A stretch of 64,000 nt of DNA from Megalonaias nervosa (GCA_016617855.1 JAECUM010000850.1:186001-250000); one strand, 5' to 3'; counted from the first letter of the stretch, positions 39,157 through 51,299 are shown. Translations and numbers: made by a program. Notes: generated by a model not told the origin, from the letters alone.

Positions 39157-39261
39157 TTTTGGGTCTAAATATTACATGCATATGTGCTTGGAATTCCAGT
39201 CTTGCTTGCCTCATTTGATTTAGCAGAAATCTTATTTTATCATGGTAAACAATGTTAAAGT

Positions 39262-39262
39262 T

Positions 39263-39293
<31 letters not shown>

Positions 39294-39529
39294 GGGGCTT
39301 AACGCCATTTTTCAGCACACGATAGGCTATACATGGCAGCCAGTATTAATGGTGGAGGAAGAAACCGGGAAATCCACGGAAAGAACCACTGACCCACAAG
39401 AAGCTACTGGCAAGCTTTCTCACATATCTACATTCGCCGAATCCTAGACTCGAACCCATGCAGACAGAGGTCAAATGGCAGTGATCCGTAACGAAGAGTG
39501 CTTTAGACCACTCCGCCATTCAGGGCCCC
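39262..39529 (-). mobile_element. tRNA-headed SINE (family A), reverse orientation
   Basis: Read on the minus strand it starts gggccctgaatggcggagtg followed by gtctaaagcactc, with a B-box-like gggttcgagtc about 60 bases on. That is a serine/leucine-type tRNA head with a long variable arm region. It ends ggcgttaagccccac followed by (AAC)n (39262-39293 on the plus strand as GTT repeats). The head is better preserved than in the copy at 22791. Confidence 0.8.
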
Positions 39530-40837
39530 TATTAAAGTTTTGTGCGATGGTTTATTTTAAGGCCCAATATCTTCTACATTTATTGCAACACTAAACTGAA
39601 ACTTTGAGTTTACATGCTATTATAGGAGTTCTTGTCTTGCCTACTTCATCAGACAGCAGATTTCATTCTTGTAAACGATGTTAAAATTTTGTTTTAAAAT
39701 TTTTTAAAGTTATATATCTTCAGCATCAGTTACCATATTCAACTGAAACTTTAGGATAATGATAGATCTGATGTTTATAAACTAATATGCTGAGAGTTCT
39801 CATTTTGCCTGTTCTGCTTACATAAACATCATGGTCAACAATGTTAATTCAAGTTTCGTGAGGCAGTTTCTTGGAACACTTTCTGGTTTTTAAGAAAAAT
39901 TTTACATACTGGTATTTTCATTACAATTTTTAGTGAAAAGTGTGAGCTTAAAGGTTTGGTTTTATGTTTGCTCTGTCATGTCAGAGTTTTGAAACCTTTC
40001 TTGTGACCTTAACAACATCATTTTGATCATTTTCAGAGGACACAGATCTTTTTATGAGCCTTAAAACTTTGTACAGTAACATAGTTTTGTCTATGGATCC
40101 ATTATAGTAAGTACTAGATCATTTCATCAAAAGTAGGTTACCGACACAAGCTTTGTGCATCCTAGACTGAGTGTGAGGGTCAGTTTCTCAAGCAAAATTT
40201 ACATGTACCTTTGTGGTATGTGTGGCACCATCATTCCAGAAGTAGTTCACAGTGACCTGAATTTAATCCTTTTATTTGTCTTGAAGCTTTTTGTTTAGAA
40301 TCAATGTGTTGTGTGCTGCTGCAGAGCTCAGAGACAATTTTTCCAAGAAATCCTCCCTGGGACAAGTGAACTGCAACACATACCTGATGTTTTATTAAAC
40401 CCATTACACTTGTCCACTTCACTGTTTACTTTCTTACTAAAAATATCAGTTTGTGCTAAAATGGACCAAAATCATAACAATATTATGTACAGAGTGATGA
40501 CAGTGAGTTTTAACCCATGTAATTACTAACTGCATTATATAATAAGAGACAAAGTTTGTAATTCAAGAAATTGTGGTTTCACTCCTAGCCTGCAATTTCT
40601 TGATGGTATTCACATTCATGGGTAAGTTTTTAACTTTACTTGACAATGAAAGCTTATGGGATAGCCTGTTGCTTGTTGTCCAACATCCCTTATCCATCCT
40701 TCCATTAGCACAAGTTTGTTATTGCTACTCCTAAACTCCTTGGAGGATTGCAGTGAACCTTTACACACAGACTGATTCCAGAGTGTTGCTGGTCTAGATG
40801 AAAACAATGCTGCTCAGACATCATACATGTCCACCAC

Positions 40838-41275
40838 AGATGCCATTTTGAAAATCATATTATCTCTACTCTTGAATGAATGGTCATATCAACATGGAGT
40901 TTTCACTAAAAGACTTCCTTTGATGTTTAGGTGGACCTAATAATGAATATGGTGCTGAACTGGCATACATTATGGCCTGCAGGGCAGCAATCTTGAAAAT
41001 CTTGTTATTGCTACTTCCCCCCCCCCCCCAGTAAGTCATATTGATAAGGGGTTTTCACCAGAAGAAGTCTTCTTATATCTAGCTGATCCTAAACGAAATG
41101 GTTCAGCTTGGATTTTCAACATGGCCAGTAGGACAGCTTGAAAATATTATCACTTCTCCTCCTTAGTGGATGGTCAGATCAAAATGGTTACAGTTTAAGT
41201 TAAAAATCTAGTATGAAGTCTAGTTGGTCCTAAATGAAAACAGTACCAATCTGACGACCAATATGGCCAGTGCTC
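40838..41275. repeat. degenerate ~140-bp tandem repeat, about 3 copies
   Basis: Three successive blocks share, in order: ttgaaaatc(t/a)tatt, a tactc/tccc region, g(a/g)atggtca(t/g)atcaa, ggttttcac, a aagacttc-like region, tggtcctaa(a)tgaa and a landmark near atatggcc. A 10-C tract at 41019 interrupts the middle unit. Confidence 0.55.
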
Positions 41276-41279
41276 AGGA

Positions 41280-41395
41280 GAAATATTTGTTCAGACACAG
41301 GCCCAGGGCAGGTGACCGTAAAATAATCACAAGCTCCGACTCCAGTTCCACAAGACCTGACTGAAATTCTGTGTGCTCAAAATCAATTTAATTTC
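41280..41395 (+). repeat. dispersed repeat, related to 45240-45330
   Basis: The phrase cacaggcccagggcaggtga followed by a cacaagc...ctgactgaaattc segment recurs at 45270-45330 with about 80 percent similarity by eye. No coding content. Confidence 0.6.
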
Positions 41396-43780
41396 TCATG
41401 TGTTAATGCTGAAGTTATTTGTTTTGATCAGTTTCTCATTTTTACCTAACCTTTGCCAAAGGATGGTCAGTTATCAATCAAAGACCCAAAAGCAATTATG
41501 GATCACCTTTGAATCTTGTATTACTTGAAACACGTCATAAAATATCCCCCATTTGACCTAAACTCTCAAGATGACAATAGTATGATAATTAATTAACAGC
41601 TTCTTGAGTACACACGTAGCTAGGCTTTTTAATCTGTTTACCGTACTCTAGCACAACGACTGTTTGAACAGTTCTGGTTGTTTTCTGTAATGTGAACACA
41701 TACAAATTCTCATTTCTTTTTTCAAAATGTTTATTTTCAAAAGCGGTCGAGTTCAGTTATACAATAGTACGTGTGGGATATGGCCTTAATAATGGTATTT
41801 TTGTCCTACCGTCAGTAGAGTCACATGCACAGGGGCTTGTATCATTGATTACAATTTCCTTATAAATCATATATTTACTTTACAAGTACAGTATACAGTT
41901 CATTGAGGATATTTTCATTTCCTTCATAATTGCTAGTTGTATTTCATCATGCTGTATTACACATGTATCCATGACTTGCTCCAGAATCGAGCTTTGGAAA
42001 ATTAAAGTACTCACTCTTCAGCACAACACCCCCACCCACATTTTCATAAATTCACCTCACATTCATAGGCTTTAAGGCTAATTGTATAAATATCAGTGAT
42101 TTAAGAGAGCACATGGACAAATCTGTCACAGTAAATTATTTGACTCTATCTGAGAGCAGTCCAATTCATCAATATTTTCACAGCGGGTTTATCGTTGTTG
42201 CCAAGGAGGTAAGTGGAAATAAGTTAAAAATCATTTCCATGTCTGTAATGCGGTTTCCATTTCTTTGTTCTAGGTCAGAAAATGCTTATTTTTGTTGCTA
42301 CAGGTAAATTTACTTCTGTAGGCAAACACAATCAAGCATCATGTGGCATGATGGAAAATCTTTTATTTTCACATATAAAGTTATATATTTTTCACATGTG
42401 AAAATATGGGAATGAAATAAATATGAAAATTATTTTGCAAACAAATTTCAATATTTCACACTTAAGTACATAATAGATATATTATTTATAGGTAAATTGT
42501 AAGGAACAATACAAGCAACGTGTATGTTAAAGTCAGGTAAGCACCAATTATAGGTAATCCAGGCAATCATATGTCACATGTGTCGATTTGTACACAAAGT
42601 TTACAGTTTTTGATAGACCTTCAGTAAGTAGATGATCTTCATAATAGTAAGTTGCCTACATTGGGATAAATATTAATATATTACTAGTCTTTCAACAACT
42701 TCAAAATAAAAGTTTGCATTTTGTCAGTGCTATTAAAGTTCTCTGAGGCAAATTTGATTTTTGTTTTCTTCTGACAAGCCCGATGGACACAATGAATACA
42801 GGAGGGGACTGATCTGAAATTAGAGGGGCACGGGGCATCAGGCTATCAGATTATTTGAATAGTAACTAGGGCAGCAATCTTGCTATTATAAACTTCATGT
42901 AAAGCAGTGGTTGTTTGGTACTTTCAACACAATATTGGCCATATTATGCCAAGAAATTTGAGCTAAGTACCTTTCCCAAGGAAACACCAGGGTCTGGCCT
43001 TGAAACCCAGTCGACCAGTTGAAACCAAATTTGGCTGAATACATCTTAGCATAGGAACCCATCAGCTTTGTACAAATATGCCAGTATGACTCAAATATGG
43101 CCACCATTACTACATATAGAAAGAACTTCAGATGACTTCTCTTAGAAAAATGATGGACAGAATCGACTGAAAGCATCCTGGAACGAAGGCATTTCAGGTT
43201 TGTACAAGTGATGATAAGATAAGCCATAAAATATGGCCACTCTTGCTAGAAATAAAAAAGTGACTTTTTCTCAAAATCTGCTTAAAAGAATTTGACCTAA
43301 TGTTGAAACCCTATTAGTGCAAAGACCTTTAACTTTTATACCAATGATGTGACTCTGTCCTCAGATACGGTGACTTGTCAAAAATATCCTGTAAGTGACT
43401 TTTAAAAGACCTGTTTAAACAGCACTGATATAATTTGGACAAAAGCATCCTAAGCTGTCATAAAGGTCTTGTGCAGGTAATGGTGATCAGCCATCAGGTA
43501 TTGCTGTCAATACTTACAACAGAAAAACATTTATGACTGTTTCACCAAAAACCACTCATCAGACTTTGAAATGGTACAAAAGCAACCTTGTTCAAAGTCT
43601 TTCAAGATTTGTACAAACGATGCTGATTTGCCATTCATTAATATACTCTGAATCAGTTTAAATTCATGGAGATCAAATTTAGTGGTTTGGTTGGAAAATG
43701 CATATTCATGGGTAACTTTATTTTGCAATTTGTCATTTTAAAAAAAAGATAAATTATTGAGTGGCAATGTATATATCTCT

Positions 43781-43820
43781 TCAAAAGATTATACCAACAT
43801 TCAAAAGATTATACCAACAT
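43781..43820. repeat. perfect 20-bp tandem duplication
   Basis: tcaaaagattataccaacat occurs twice in direct succession without a mismatch. Confidence 0.95.
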
Positions 43821-45239
43821 TAAATTCCTTGAATTTTTTGAGCAAACTGGCATATTGTCTTCAGGTTGATTAGGTACATTATTTATTGCTAACACTTTGC
43901 ATAAATTTGGGATCAGAACTGTAGAAGATGCCAACATCCTTATGTGCACCTGTACAAGGAAAAAAACACTGATTCCACAGCTTTAATGAAGAGTACAGTT
44001 AGTTTTTTCAGTGTTTTTAAAGAACGCTATCAAAACATAATGCTCTCTGCAATTTTGGTTTAGGTGCTGAAACTAAGTTAATGACAGCAAACCAACTATG
44101 ATTTGAAACCTATCTTTTCCATATGTCAAAAGTTCTGTGGAAATTGAGTTTTAATCTCTTAAATAACTCACTGTCACTGAGACGGCGGTCAAAAAGAGGG
44201 GACCTTTAGGGAAACATCTTCCGTTGCAGGCCTACCTGATCCTAAGGTCCTCTGTTTGTTTACTGGAATCTCAAGCCTTGCTATTTAAAGGAGACCAGAA
44301 ATAAAACTTTTCCTTTTATGTATGTAATTCTCTACAAATTTTAATTCAACTGGAATGTTTATAAATTAAATATCGTAGGCGGGTAGTGATTATATTGCAC
44401 AGAAGATACCACGATTCTGTAAATTGTCAAGTTTTTCCAAGTTTTGATGATACGACAGATCACATGGTCCCATGACGCAATACTAGTCAGTCTTTGAATA
44501 TAAACAAAAATATGGCGAGCAAGACAGACAGGAGGAGACCAGATTTGGGTTGCACATTCAAAAGTTCAATCTGCTTCCGAGATATACTCATAATTATTTC
44601 TGTTGAATTGTGTGTTAACAGTGTGTTTAAGACCTGAAAGCCGAAAAGTACAACACTAAGAAGCTGCTCATATTTCATATTTTGGAATTTAAGAAAAGCA
44701 ATGTAATTTTAAAATAAATACTTATACATTGTGTGCTGTGCGAAAATGTGATAAGGATTAAGTTATGGTGCCCAGTGTAAAAATAAAAAATTTACCACAA
44801 TGCATTAAATTCATTTAAGAAGGATGAGTATCAATCGTATTATATGTAAATGACATATTCATTGCCTACCCCCCCCCAACTAATATCTTGAAAATATACA
44901 TCCAACACTGAAACACTGAGAGATAATACTTAATTCTGGGCGATGAGATTAGAATGGGGACCGACTTGTGTGTGAAACAATATCCATTACCGGGGAGGTG
45001 TAAAAAGCATTGAGAACGGTTTTGATCGCTCATAACTTAAGCATTAGTTTTTCACCAACCCCCAAACCCCCCCCCCCATAAATCTGCAAAGCAGAAATCA
45101 TAAGTAATTAATTTAAACATTAAGAAGCTTCCTTCATATGATTCAATTACAGTGTACTTTAACATGCAGGCTACAGTAAGCTTACTGACAAATCTGATAA
45201 TACTTACATGTCTGGTATAATAGTTTATGTACTGTACTG

Positions 45240-46290
45240 GTCAGCACTCAAAGAAATTATTTTTAGGCACAGGCCCCGGGCTGGTGACTTAAATAAACAC
45301 ACAAGCCCTGACTGAAATTCCACAAGCCCAGACAGTTCATACCTGTCAACTCTCAAGCCAGGAGAACGAGTAGTCAAAGTTTCATGAATATCTCTCACAC
45401 TTGGCAGCCTATATCGACACTCTTCCACTAATTTATGTGTAATTAATATACTTACTGTGCTGTCTTTATCCTGGTGGAATCAAAATATGACACTAACAAA
45501 TGGACGCATTTTCATGTTCCGTTGACATACATTTGAATTTGTTGCAATGCGACGGTAGTCGAGGTATGCCGAGGTATGTTCAAGTAGGTTCATATGGGGA
45601 TATGTTTCTTGAATGAAACAAAACGTTGCTTATAGTTTCAATAGGCATAATATTTTTATTCATTTCATTAAAGAATAATATTTCAACCTAACCCGATTTC
45701 GGCATTCCCGGCTTTCATCGCTTTCCAGCCAAATGAAATGTAGGCCAACGAAACTTGAAAACAGGTCCATTTCTTTTGTGAGAAATGAATTTATTAGAGA
45801 AAAGACATCAGGGTAAGTAAAGTCTGACAAAAACATTATAACTTTACTTTGTAGAAAAGCGTCGTTATTGGTTGCCAGTTGTGTGTGATATTCCTGAAAA
45901 TTTGACTTTTGTTACATTGTTAGTTGACATCAAAACACGCTACACAGCACCGTTAGTTAGGGAATAAGACCCATCACCCACCCAGAAGAAAAATATTGGG
46001 GTGATGTGTCTTACGTTGTAGGACTACACAAGTTACAACAAAATAGGGCATCGTTTATTTGCCAATCAATTGCTGGCGCTTACATACACACACTGTCGAA
46101 CATGGTTTCTTTGAAGTATGTCCAAAGGGCAGTCCTTTTCACAAGATAAATACAAGGATAAGGATTAACTGTTAATTTGTCACACTGGCTTTATTGCTTG
46201 TGTACATAAGTCAAACCTTCAGCTATTTTGCAGTTTAGCCAAAACGTTCTTCATGTCTTTATCTCTTGGGAAAAGAAATGTTGTCCACAG
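45240..46290 (+). repeat. dispersed repeat region, second copy of the 26.7-27.7 kb segment
   Basis: It starts with the cacaggccccgggctggtga phrase shared with 41300, then ctgtcaactctcaagcc (45343) and tttatttgccaatcaattgc (46054). From there similarity to 27487-27700 is clear for about 200 bp. A short hairpin with arms aagacccatcaccc and gggtgatgtgtctt lies at about 45966-46013. No TIR ends like those at 25954 were found around this copy. Confidence 0.55.
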
Positions 46291-46779
46291 ACTTTTCTTA
46301 ATGTGCTATTACACATGTAAGCAATGCACAACCGCATTGTCTTTTACTCTGGCAACTGCTTGTCGGGATGCTGGAGTCACTACTATGATGTCACATCACG
46401 AAAGTAACCGAATAGGCGCAGAAATTTTGCATTCGAGGTCACGGAAATTTAGCCCCTTGAAAACACAGGTGCTCGATGCAAGCTTGATGTTGAGGAAAAA
46501 AAACAATAATCTGAAGGAAAAAAAAATCATACAGAGTGACAAAAATACCTCAGATTACCCCCATGACCCGTTGTGACATAGGACCCTGTCTATCACACTA
46601 TATAAGAGAGAAGGTCAGTTACTTCCAAATACTTCGTTCCACCCATGACCCTCGATTTCCTTCTGCTATTTCTGTATTTAAAGGCATATAACCATATTCT
46701 ATGGCTTGTTTTACTCCTGAGATATTTTTCTATTCATCAAACCATCATTGACTATTCTGCATTGCACCAAACTGAAGTT

Positions 46780-47430
46780 ACGGGCCCCGAAACATGTGAA
46801 TATCGCAAATTTTGCCTGCAGGGACAACGTTGCGCTTATGTGACAACTGGTAAAAAGCGCTACACATACCATGTTTGTGACACTATGATACATCCATTCT
46901 TTAATTACAGAACAGTGGTAGATGTGAAAGTAAGTGTTTACTTATACCATTAAGTCGATTCACTTTAGAATTCCTGTTCCATGGAAGAATTAGACATTGT
47001 CTTCTATACTACATATACATCGCATACAAGAGATTCTCATTTTCAAAACATGTACACTATGTGGCTCACACGTCAATGGCGAAATATGATTGGCTCAAAA
47101 AGTTATACTTAAATAACATCCATGCACCGTCATCGTTTCACAATATAGACTATTTGTACCCCGGCAAGAATAGGTATTAACATGATCACATCATGTTAGA
47201 AATCATTTGAATGTGTTAAATTAATGAGAGTATACGTTAAAGTATGATTGCACTACATCAAATTAAAATTTCCAGAAACACGTTAGATAATGACTGAAAA
47301 TATTTGTCTGATGCATGGATGTTATTTAAGCATGGTATATGTAGCTCCGTGCACTGGTTTTCACCTGAGCGTAACGTTGGCCTGGCAGGCAAAATTCGCG
47401 ATATTCGCAGGGTCTCCCTAAACACAGTAA
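46780..47430. repeat. inverted repeat pair with ~85-bp arms
   Basis: The plus strand at about 46785-46880 (gaatatcgcaaattttgcct followed by gcagggacaacgtt) and the minus strand at about 47335-47430 (gaatatcgcgaattttgcct then gccaggccaacgtt) are alike over some 85 bp. Both are open, reading CEYRKFCLQGQRCAYV and CEYREFCLPGQRYAQV. That could be a short conserved peptide or simply a shared repeat end. A smaller TIR element lies between them. Confidence 0.65.
47108..47330. mobile_element. 223-bp MITE with 19-bp perfect TIRs
   Basis: cttaaataacatccatgca at 47108-47126 is matched exactly in inverse at 47312-47330. The interior has no ORF. It sits at the right-hand end of the space between the arms of the larger inverted pair (46780-47430) and touches the right arm. 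Confidence 0.8.
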
Positions 47431-47653
47431 TATACAGAAATGGAGAGTAATGGATAGTAATGGACTGTAATGGACCGTAATGGAGACAAAAATAAATATT
47501 GCAAAAGAAATTATAGTAATGTACATTAAATATTATTATTTTTATTGTACGGACTTGAATACATAAATCATAAATAACAAATGTGGTTGTTATATTGTTT
47601 TATTAGTGCTCATAATACGCTTTAATTAAAATAATACCCAAAAAAATGGAACA

Positions 47654-47667
47654 ACTCTCTCTCTCTC

Positions 47668-47717
<50 letters not shown>
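47654..47717. repeat. (CT)n microsatellite
   Basis: About 64 bp of CT dinucleotides with two interruptions. It lies close to the 3' end of the MULE relic. Confidence 0.95.
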
Positions 47718-47744
47718 ATATATATTCTTAACTAAGACTGTCCA

Positions 47745-48292
47745 CTTTTTTGTTTTGTTCTCATCTGATTCCGTTCAGCTCTCATCCTTCTTCTCTGGTG
47801 AGGTTTTTCCCTCCTGAAGATGTTTTTGGTATAGTAATTTTACTATTTGTTGACCTTACTGTTAGCTTATTTGTACCCTTCTCTTTGAGAAACTTTCTAA
47901 ATAATGCTTCTCATGCAGTTTCTGTTTCTTGACACCACACATCAATAGAAACTCTGTGGTGCATATAATTGGATGCCAGCTTGAAACTGCCTCTTCCAAT
48001 CAATGATCTTTTCGCGTCTTTATACTGGGAACTGACAATCGATTATAGTACGTCTGTCAGATAGGATATATTTTTTTGCTTCCAATTGGTTCCAATCTTC
48101 ATGATATTATTGGCAGACTCTGCATTATTATTTGTCCAGTGGGCGTCCACATATTTTACCCTCTCAGGAAAGTTAACATGATCTTTCAGAATTGGTAACA
48201 TTCGTTTTTCGATATATGGCTGGAAACCTGATGCTTTTTCCAAAATGACATCTGTTGCAAGTTTTATTCTTGCTTCTAATACTACAGAATTA
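47745..48292 (-). pseudogene. MULE-type transposase, C-terminal relic
   Basis: On the minus strand one frame can be followed from about 48292: VVLEARIKLATDVILEKA, then YIEKRMLPILKDHV, and HWTNNNAESANNIMK (about 48115-48160). After a stop the same frame continues into QYKDAKRSLIGRGSFKLA (about 47990). The WTNNNxESxN block followed by a basic GRGxxxLA block is characteristic of the C-terminal part of MULE-like transposases in invertebrates. There are in-frame stops at about 48043 and 47930. The catalytic DDE core upstream is not recognised; higher coordinates run into a TAA microsatellite and the 58-bp minisatellite. Confidence 0.65.
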
Positions 48293-48431
48293 TCGGCCTA
48301 TGATATCTAATATACTGGTAATTTTATCATTTTTAAACAGTAGATATATTGAATAAAACAAAACAATCCAACATGTACTCCGCAACAGTAAATGCAAGAC
48401 ATATGTAAACTAGTAACATTTATATGTGTGT

Positions 48432-48443
48432 ATAATAATAATA

Positions 48444-48484
<41 letters not shown>
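48432..48484. repeat. (TAA)n microsatellite
   Basis: About 17 TAA units with one TAG interruption. Confidence 0.95.
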
Positions 48485-48486
<2 letters not shown>

Positions 48487-48766
48487 CTATATTTTATGAT
48501 GATAATACAATTAGTTCTAGGAAGGTGGTGGGTGTATCTAATTTAGGTATATCAAATTGTTTTAGATTTGACATTAACAGAAAAAAGTAATTTGTGAAGT
48601 GAGCTCTTAAAAGAATTGAGTATGTTGAAAATAATATACATAATCTGGATATACATAAAGAATAAATGAGAAGATACATAACCTTTACTTATAATATTTC
48701 CAGCGGATAATTTTGGAGTTTAAATATAAGACTCTATGAGAAAGATAAAATATGATAGTAGTGAAT

Positions 48767-49247
48767 GGGGACGATATGGGGACAATGGGAAATCCAGTCA
48801 TAAAGATCGTGGGACGATATGGGGACAAGATTTGTAGGGACAATGGGAAATCCAGTCAAAAAGGTCATGGGACAATATAGGGACAAGATTTATAGGGAAA
48901 ATGGGAATGAGCATTACAAGACCCCTGGGACGATATAGGGACAAGATTTATAGGGACAATGGGAATGAGCATTACAAGACCCCTGGGACAATATAGGGAC
49001 AAGATTTATAGGGACAATGGGAATGAGCATTACAAGACCCCTGGGACAATATAGGGACAAGATTTATAGGGACAATGGGAATGAGCATTACAAGACCTTT
49101 GGGACGATATAGGGACAAGATTTATAGGGACAATGGGAATGAGCATTACAAGACCTTTGGGACGATATAGGGACAAGATTTATAGGGACAATGGGAATGA
49201 GCATTACAAGACCCCTGGGACGATATAGGGATAAGATTTATAGGGTT
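48767..49247. repeat. 58-bp minisatellite, about 8 copies
   Basis: The unit is gggacaatatagggacaaga, then tttatagggacaatgggaat, then gagcattacaagacccct (58 bp). The central copies are almost identical; the first two are diverged (aaatccagtcataaag in place of atgagcattacaag). It sits directly next to the virus-like ORF block that starts near 49300. Confidence 0.92.
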
Positions 49248-49340
49248 CGTACACATATGGCAAAGTGATTAAATCTTTTTGAGGCATATGAGTGGCCCTG
49301 AAAAAGGCCTTTGGGCTCTTCTTCCATTTTCTCCAGTTCT

Positions 49341-49896
49341 TCACAATCTCCTCATTTTCTGTATGATTCCCATCTTCTTCTTCTTTTCATGGTCGGGTAT
49401 CCAGTCAGGATGTCCCATGGATCTAAACTTTTCCTGTACCTTCATCCAGTTTTCATTCAGTCTGTCAAAGTCCTCTTTTTTCTTTCTGTTTTCTTTGTCC
49501 TTTCTTTCCTTATCCCATGTATCTTTTATCTTCTTCACCTCTTCTTCCAGCACCTTTCTCATTATTTCTTCTGCTTTCTTTAATTGGTCTAATCCCCACT
49601 TCACAAAAGACCACTCTGTGAAACTCTGTTTTAAAAAGCACTTTGATCACATCATCAAGAGCCTGCTTCAATGTTCCCACTCTAACATACTTAGGCTGAA
49701 TGAAACCTCTTAACTTTTCCACTTCCTCCTCTATCATGCCTTTCGCTAGATCCGTGGTTACTTTCAGGCTGGTCACTTGACTTATCACAAAGTCTTTGGT
49801 AACTGGATACCTCCATTCATGTTCAAAGCTTTCCACCACATAGGCTGCATCCATCTGGATGTACCAACTGTCTTTTAATTCGTTAAACAAAATCAT
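49341..49896 (-). pseudogene. charged coiled-coil ORF, frameshifted, family unknown
   Basis: Two overlapping minus-strand frames (49896-49510 and 49604-49341) read as one protein interrupted by a frameshift near 49600. The N-terminal half has SWYIQMDAAYVVESFEHEWR, followed by a TDLAKGMIEEEVEKL segment. The C-terminal half is very rich in Lys and Glu (KKIKDTWDKERKDKE and similar), predicting a long coiled coil, and ends HPDWIPDHEKKKKMG. I do not recognise a family. Codon content and length without introns differ from the host exons. It is the last member of a minus-strand series and abuts the 58-bp minisatellite. Confidence 0.5.
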
Positions 49897-49969
49897 TTTT
49901 AAAGGTGTTGACTAGTCAACGCTGGGTAGCCAGACAGAGGATTCCAAGAAGCAGTATACGAACTCTTGT

Positions 49970-50377
49970 TCAAAAGGTAATAAAGTTCCCAGGTATCCAT
50001 TTTTTCTTGTTTTGTTTTTCACAGGTAATGATCATCAATTCAATCCTGACTTTTTGCTTAAAAATCTCTGACAAGTAACCATTTTTTTGTTTCGTCTCCG
50101 CACTCTGGGCTAAGAGATCATCGTTGCTATAGATCTCCAGAGTAGTCAGTGGAGGAGAGGAATTATTTCGCAAGTCTTTATACCACTGATGCAACACTGC
50201 TTCTTCCGAGATGAGAATCCAAGCATCCTCCAGATACTCGTCCAATTTTTCTTCTTGACTCATCATCAGACATTTATCGTGTTGAATTTGACTGGGATGA
50301 TAGTTTTGACATCCATAGCAATCTTTCTTGGTCAATTCCGTTATTTTATTCACCAAGTGTTTAGCAAAACAGGACAC
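49970..50377 (-). CDS. 135-codon ORF with C-x2-C...PSQ...H...C motif, family uncertain
   Basis: An uninterrupted minus-strand ORF. Near its N-terminus it has KDCYGCQNYHPSQIQHDKCL, which could bind zinc, followed by EEKLDEYLEDAW and a charged middle and end (IFKQKVRIELMII). From memory, similar C-x2-C/PSQ/H-x3-C ORFs accompany Maverick/Polinton-type elements of animals; that is unverified. The 5' neighbour ends within 60 bp and the 3' neighbour starts about 75 bp on, the close packing expected for a viral or virus-like element. It may be slightly longer upstream: codons before the chosen ATG remain open (EQEQHLV). Confidence 0.5.
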   Translation of the reverse strand: MSCFAKHLVNKITELTKKDCYGCQNYHPSQIQHDKCLMMSQEEKLDEYLEDAWILISEEAVLHQWYKDLRNNSSPPLTTLEIYSNDDLLAQSAETKQKNGYLSEIFKQKVRIELMIITCEKQNKKKWIPGNFITF

Positions 50378-50439
50378 TAAATGTTGTTCTTGTTCTGGCT
50401 ATCTGGACATGACCACCACATCCTTTTCATCGTTGTCTT

Positions 50440-50783
50440 TGGGTTCTGCTTCCATGGTATCCTCCCATTCCATTTCCAAAGATTCTCCACCTTTCAAAGA
50501 GGGATAACAGTCTTCCATACTTTCTAATAGTCTAGAATGATGTCTCTCAAACTGTTGATTTCTATGGTATTATCAAATTCGGCATACAAGATGGCATTCA
50601 CCGTCTCGGTGAGAGCTTCTGCAAACTGAAGTTCCACACACAGTTGACCAGATTTTTTAGGGTGGAAATGTCCCTCGTCACTGCCTTGGTCTGGAGTGAA
50701 ATCAAACGATGATGGTAGTCATGTGCACTTCTTTGATGGGACATCTTAGTGTGTTCAGGAGCACAAAATACATTGAAGTCCAT
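50440..50783 (-). pseudogene. short ORF pair NVFCAPEHTKM / AEALTETVNAILYAEFDN, frameshifted
   Basis: From an ATG at 50783 the minus strand encodes a 61-codon frame starting MDFNVFCAPEHTKMS. Close to its stop another frame takes over (LCVELQFAEALTETVNAILY, then AEFDNTIEINSLRDIILDY), suggesting one protein with a frameshift near 50640. An acidic stretch (GGESLEMEWEDTMEAEP) follows in another frame at about 50430-50500. A diverged duplicate of its start lies at 51000-51090. The family is not recognised. Confidence 0.4.
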
Positions 50784-50999
50784 GGCTCAACATGTGTCCA
50801 TTTATCTTATTTTTTTTTTGAGCTTGTAATCTTTCTTTTTGGCGAAATCATCTACAAACTTATCTACTAAAAAAATCCTCCCCTTTGGTTGTTTCACTTT
50901 GGACAAATGTGTCTTTTCAGAGGGTGACTTCAGTGCTTTGTTAAGCTTTTTTTTGGATGTCGGGTCAAACGACGAGACTGACCTTTTCTTTTACCTTTT

Positions 51000-51125
51000 T
51001 CTTTCTGGACAGGAGAACGACGATGTGGTAATGGTGTGCACTTCTTCAAGGTTGCATCTTTGGATGTTCAGGAGTAGAAAAGCACTGATCCCCATCGTTT
51101 AACCCAGGTCTTTTTTTATACTGGA
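51000..51125 (-). pseudogene. diverged duplicate of the start of the 50783 ORF, with TATA-like box
   Basis: On the minus strand atcagtgcttttctactcct then gaacatccaaagatg, followed by agaagtgcacaccattacca, parallels the ORF beginning at 50783 (about two thirds identity by eye, 315 bp apart), with a stop after the KMQP-like reading. A tataaaaaaag box lies about 30 bases upstream of its ATG (about 51110-51120 on the plus strand), a possible compact promoter. Confidence 0.4.
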
Positions 51126-51299
51126 ATGCGCCGCCACTGATTGTCTTAATGTTGTATCATTTTCATGGCAGACATCACTCGACGTTGAGGGGTTCGCAAT
51201 GGACTAAATTGGGACAGTTCTTGCTTAGACAGATCCAGTAAACTCTGTAACATGCCTGAACATATGAAAGATTTCTTCAGACTAGCCAACGGACTACTT

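Noticed and set aside
39430..39529. A tRNA-Leu/Ser-like sequence on the minus strand (also at 22791, 54893 and 58106-)
   Set aside because: A and B boxes are present but the acceptor and anticodon stems do not pair, and a SINE body and tail follow.
49279..49713. Phe/Ser-rich 144-codon plus-strand ORF that looks membrane-like
   Set aside because: It is the antisense of the Lys/Glu-rich coiled-coil ORF at 49341-49896; hydrophobicity is a by-product of the purine-rich opposite strand.
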